A stretch of 8,540 bases of DNA from Kiritimatiellia bacterium (GTDB lineage Bacteria > Verrucomicrobiota > Kiritimatiellia > RFP12 > UBA1067), in NCBI GenBank assembly GCA_017479035.1, contig JAFVCR010000144.1, positions 1 through 8,540 of the forward strand. Direction: 5' to 3'. The notes beneath the pieces are model-generated. The model had not been told where the DNA came from. It saw only the letters and a list, made by a program, of their open reading frames with translations, and made no database searches. Of this stretch, positions 7,083-8,540 are shown piece by piece. How positions within the stretch are numbered: the first letter of the stretch is position 1; each line of letters begins with the position of its first letter. The position numbers and the translations under genes were made by a program.

Positions 7083-7109
7083 AACGGCGGGAGTGTTCCT
7101 CCCGCCGTT
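7083..7109. terminator. Strong GC-rich hairpin, probable (bidirectional) terminator
   Basis: AACGGCGGGAG (7083-7093) and CTCCCGCCGTT (7099-7109) form a perfect 11-bp stem with a 5-nt loop. It lies between the + strand operon and the convergent - strand gene. The + strand T-tract is poor (TTCGTACTACT), while the - strand reads TTTAATGC after the stem. Termination may therefore be factor-assisted or serve both directions. Confidence 0.7.
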
Positions 7110-7130
7110 CGTACTACTAACATGTAAAGA

Positions 7131-7167
7131 CCTCTTTATACCCTATACGCCACCTCCCCTCTTTATA
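7131..7167. repeat. 10-bp direct repeat CCTCTTTATA
   Basis: CCTCTTTATA occurs at 7131-7140 and identically at 7158-7167, 27 bp apart, in the convergent intergenic space. The second copy abuts the heptad array. No function is evident. Confidence 0.7.
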
Positions 7168-7206
7168 GTGTGCAGTTTGCAGTGTGCAGTGTGCAGTTTG
7201 CAGTTG
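7166..7206. repeat. Heptad tandem repeat array (CAGTTTG type), reverse orientation
   Basis: Units read TAGTGTG, CAGTTTG, CAGTGTG, CAGTGTG, CAGTTTG and a partial CAGTTG. This is the reverse complement of the heptad at 38-72, with the same CACACTG variant. The array ends 5 bp before the stop codon of the SUMF1-like gene. Together the two arrays bracket the operon in inverted orientation. Confidence 0.85.
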
Positions 7207-7211
7207 CGGAA

Positions 7212-8381
7212 TCATTCGGGGATGTATGCGATGCGCGTGCCGATCTGGCTGTAATAAGTGCCTTTGCCGTCTCTGTGGCGGTATGCCAAGCGACCCATTG
7301 TGGCACTGTCACAAAACGAAGAACCCCTGTACGCGCAATAGCTGCCTTCCCCCGATGAAACAGGCACGAATCCGTTGGCGGACTGCAACCCGGCCAGATC
7401 TGCGCTGTTCCATGTGTCGCGCGTATATTCGTATGCGTTGCCGAAAACGTCGTAAATGCCCCAGTCGTTCGGGCTCTTCTGCCCGACTTCATGCTTGGCG
7501 TTCGTCGAGACCCATCCATAATTTTCTGCGTCGGTGCTAGCATCACCCGAGAGCCACTTCGTGGTGCAGCCGGCACGCGCGGCAACTTCCCACATCGACT
7601 CCGTCGGCAGATCGAACCCCGTCAGCGGATCCGAAGACGCAACCAGTTTCGCACCGTTGAAAAGCGTCTTGCTGTTGAGCGTTGCAAAAACGCCGCTGGA
7701 CGGTCTCGCGCTAGAACCCGCCGAACCGCGCGCAGTGTTCCACGTCATGCTATAATAGGTTTTGGAGGTATTTGTGGCGCGGCTGTTGACGATGCGGTCG
7801 TATTGCGCCTCGGTCAGCTCGAAAATCGCAAACCAGAACGCCTTTGGGAACGCAACCTTGTGGTAACTGTTTTTGCCATAGCCAATGTTTGTCTGCGAGT
7901 TTTCGGGGCCGCCGATATAATAGTCGCCCGCTTCGATCTTGCGCAGGACTAGGTAGCGCGTCTTGTACTCGGGGCTGTTGTATTTCGTATTGGAAGCCGC
8001 CTGCACGGACATCGATTCGTACTTCATCTGCCACGTTTCGAGATCGATCACCATGTAGTCGTCCATTCCACCTTTGTATACGTATGGTGTCATCGTGCAG
8101 TTCTCGTAACGGACGTTGAACGGCGGCTGCCACTGCGCCACCCACGTAGAACCTTGCGACACCTTGAGATCGTTCGTTACAACGCCTATTTCATTGCCCG
8201 CAGAATCCTGCGCCTTGAATATGACGTAGTATGTATTCTCCTCCGTTATACCCGTTGACGTATATGTAATGTCCACGGTATTCGTCCACGGATATTCTTG
8301 CTGGACGCTTGTTATCTCCACTACCGGAGCCGCGCCCGCTCCCATTGCCGCAAGCGCGGCAACCATCAGTATCTTTTTCAT
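7212..8381 (-). CDS. Secreted SUMF1/FGE-like domain protein, 389 aa
   Basis: A signal peptide (MKKILMVAALAAMGAGAA) predicts export. Residues about 19-115 form a beta-rich module opening with VVEITSVQQEYPWTNTVDITY, an N-terminal arrangement I associate with Kiritimatiellae/Lentisphaerae SUMF1 proteins. Residues about 140-389 match the SUMF1 (formylglycine-generating enzyme/C-lectin-like) fold: AGDYYIGGPE, GFDLPTESMWEVAARAG, VGQKSPNDWGIYDVFGNAYE and YRGSSFCDSATMGRLAYRHR. The paired active-site cysteines of true FGE (S-F-x-C-x4-C) are not preserved. Only C357 is present in that segment, so sulfatase activation is unlikely and a binding or structural role is more plausible. The start has AAGGAG 8 nt upstream. 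It is transcribed toward the operon from its own promoter, with a structured leader. Confidence 0.85.
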   Translation of the reverse strand: MKKILMVAALAAMGAGAAPVVEITSVQQEYPWTNTVDITYTSTGITEENTYYVIFKAQDSAGNEIGVVTNDLKVSQGSTWVAQWQPPFNVRYENCTMTPYVYKGGMDDYMVIDLETWQMKYESMSVQAASNTKYNSPEYKTRYLVLRKIEAGDYYIGGPENSQTNIGYGKNSYHKVAFPKAFWFAIFELTEAQYDRIVNSRATNTSKTYYSMTWNTARGSAGSSARPSSGVFATLNSKTLFNGAKLVASSDPLTGFDLPTESMWEVAARAGCTTKWLSGDASTDAENYGWVSTNAKHEVGQKSPNDWGIYDVFGNAYEYTRDTWNSADLAGLQSANGFVPVSSGEGSYCAYRGSSFCDSATMGRLAYRHRDGKGTYYSQIGTRIAYIPE

Positions 8382-8385
8382 TTTC

Positions 8386-8405
8386 GCATCTCCTTGTTGA
8401 GATGC
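8386..8405 (-). promoter_or_regulatory. Ribosome-site hairpin of the SUMF1-like gene
   Basis: On the - strand, GCATCTC (8405 to 8399), a 6-nt loop AACAAG and GAGATGC (8392 to 8386) form a 7-bp stem. The Shine-Dalgarno AAGGAG occupies 8395-8390, so half of it is paired in the stem and the rest is in the loop. This could lower translation unless the upstream arm is captured elsewhere. Confidence 0.5.
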
Positions 8406-8420
8406 ACCGCCGATGAAAAC

Positions 8421-8487
8421 GGCGCATCCCGTTGTGTTTTGATTGAGGCACTTGCAAGCCCGCTATAACACACAACAAAGATGCGCC
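8421..8487 (-). promoter_or_regulatory. Long leader stem (17 pairs) upstream of the SUMF1-like gene
   Basis: In the - strand transcript the arm 8487-8470 pairs with 8437-8421. Eight pairs (GGCGCATC with GATGCGCC) are followed by two G-U pairs, one bulged U and seven more pairs (GTTGTGT with ACACAAC). The enclosed loop is about 32 nt. The 3' arm segment GATGCGCC (8428-8421) can instead pair with GGTGCATC (8408-8401), which is also half of the ribosome-site hairpin. This is the layout of a switch-like leader. No known riboswitch class is recognised. Confidence 0.5.
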
Positions 8488-8492
8488 AAATC

Positions 8493-8518
8493 GTGTATAT
8501 GGTTTACCCATTATACAC
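8493..8518 (-). promoter_or_regulatory. -10 promoter element inside an inverted repeat
   Basis: The - strand reads TATAAT at 8515-8510, a perfect -10, which would start transcription near 8503, upstream of the structured leader. No good -35 is visible within the window. The element lies in an inverted repeat: GTGTATATGG (8493-8502) and CCATTATACAC (8508-8518) are complementary apart from one extra base. The dyad could be an operator. Confidence 0.4.
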
Positions 8519-8540
8519 TTGACGCGTCCCCATACTTTGC

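Noticed and set aside
7212..8381. Functional formylglycine-generating enzyme
   Set aside because: The paired active-site cysteines are not preserved.
8191..8511. Upstream - strand open frame starting at 8511 as a leader peptide
   Set aside because: Its ATG overlaps the -10 hexamer and would not be transcribed, and the frame runs on out of phase through the SUMF1-like gene.
1..8540. tRNA, rRNA, transposase or integrase genes
   Set aside because: No cloverleaf, rRNA-like segment or mobile-element protein motif was seen on either strand.

Overview
The window is a GC-rich, tightly packed bacterial region. It most likely comes from a Gram-negative member of the Planctomycetes-Verrucomicrobia-Chlamydiae group, plausibly an uncultured gut-type Kiritimatiellae or Lentisphaerae. 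The basis is outer-membrane lipoproteins with lipoboxes, an FlgT-like envelope protein, and a secreted SUMF1-domain protein whose N-terminal module (YPWTNTVDITY) I associate with those groups. The taxonomic assignment is inference; no rRNA or marker gene is present.

Layout. Positions 1-104 are non-coding and hold an array of five CAAACTG-type heptads. An extended -10 promoter (TTGCGT, 17 nt, TAGAAT) at 105-133 starts what looks like one operon on the + strand, running to a hairpin terminator at 7083-7109. The genes overlap or lie within 25 nt of each other: an ECF-like sigma factor (142-768, apparently leaderless), an unrecognised 157-aa protein (755-1228), a papain-type (C1) cysteine peptidase with intact Gln/Cys/His/Asn (1228-2001), its C-terminal extension and membrane anchor in the same frame after an in-frame TGA (2002-2316), an LpoB-like lipoprotein (2313-2858), an exported LPP20-like protein (2883-4277), an FlgT/CsgG-like three-part envelope protein (4296-5573) and a COG3014-like TPR lipoprotein (5595-7034).

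The convergent intergenic region (7035-7211) holds two hairpins, a 10-bp direct repeat and a second heptad array in the opposite orientation to the first. A single - strand gene (8381-7212) follows, encoding a secreted SUMF1/FGE-like protein. Its roughly 120-nt leader contains a 17-pair stem and a second hairpin that partly covers the ribosome binding site. The two share complementary segments, so the leader could switch between structures.

How the genes may work together (inference). The last four operon genes resemble envelope modules that occur together in other Gram-negatives (LpoB, LPP20, FlgT/CsgG-like and COG3014). Here they are linked to a dedicated sigma factor and a cytoplasmic, probably membrane-tethered, cysteine protease. 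This suggests a self-regulated envelope assembly or envelope-stress system. No flagellar, curli or phage gene is visible. All annotated reading frames end in TGA.
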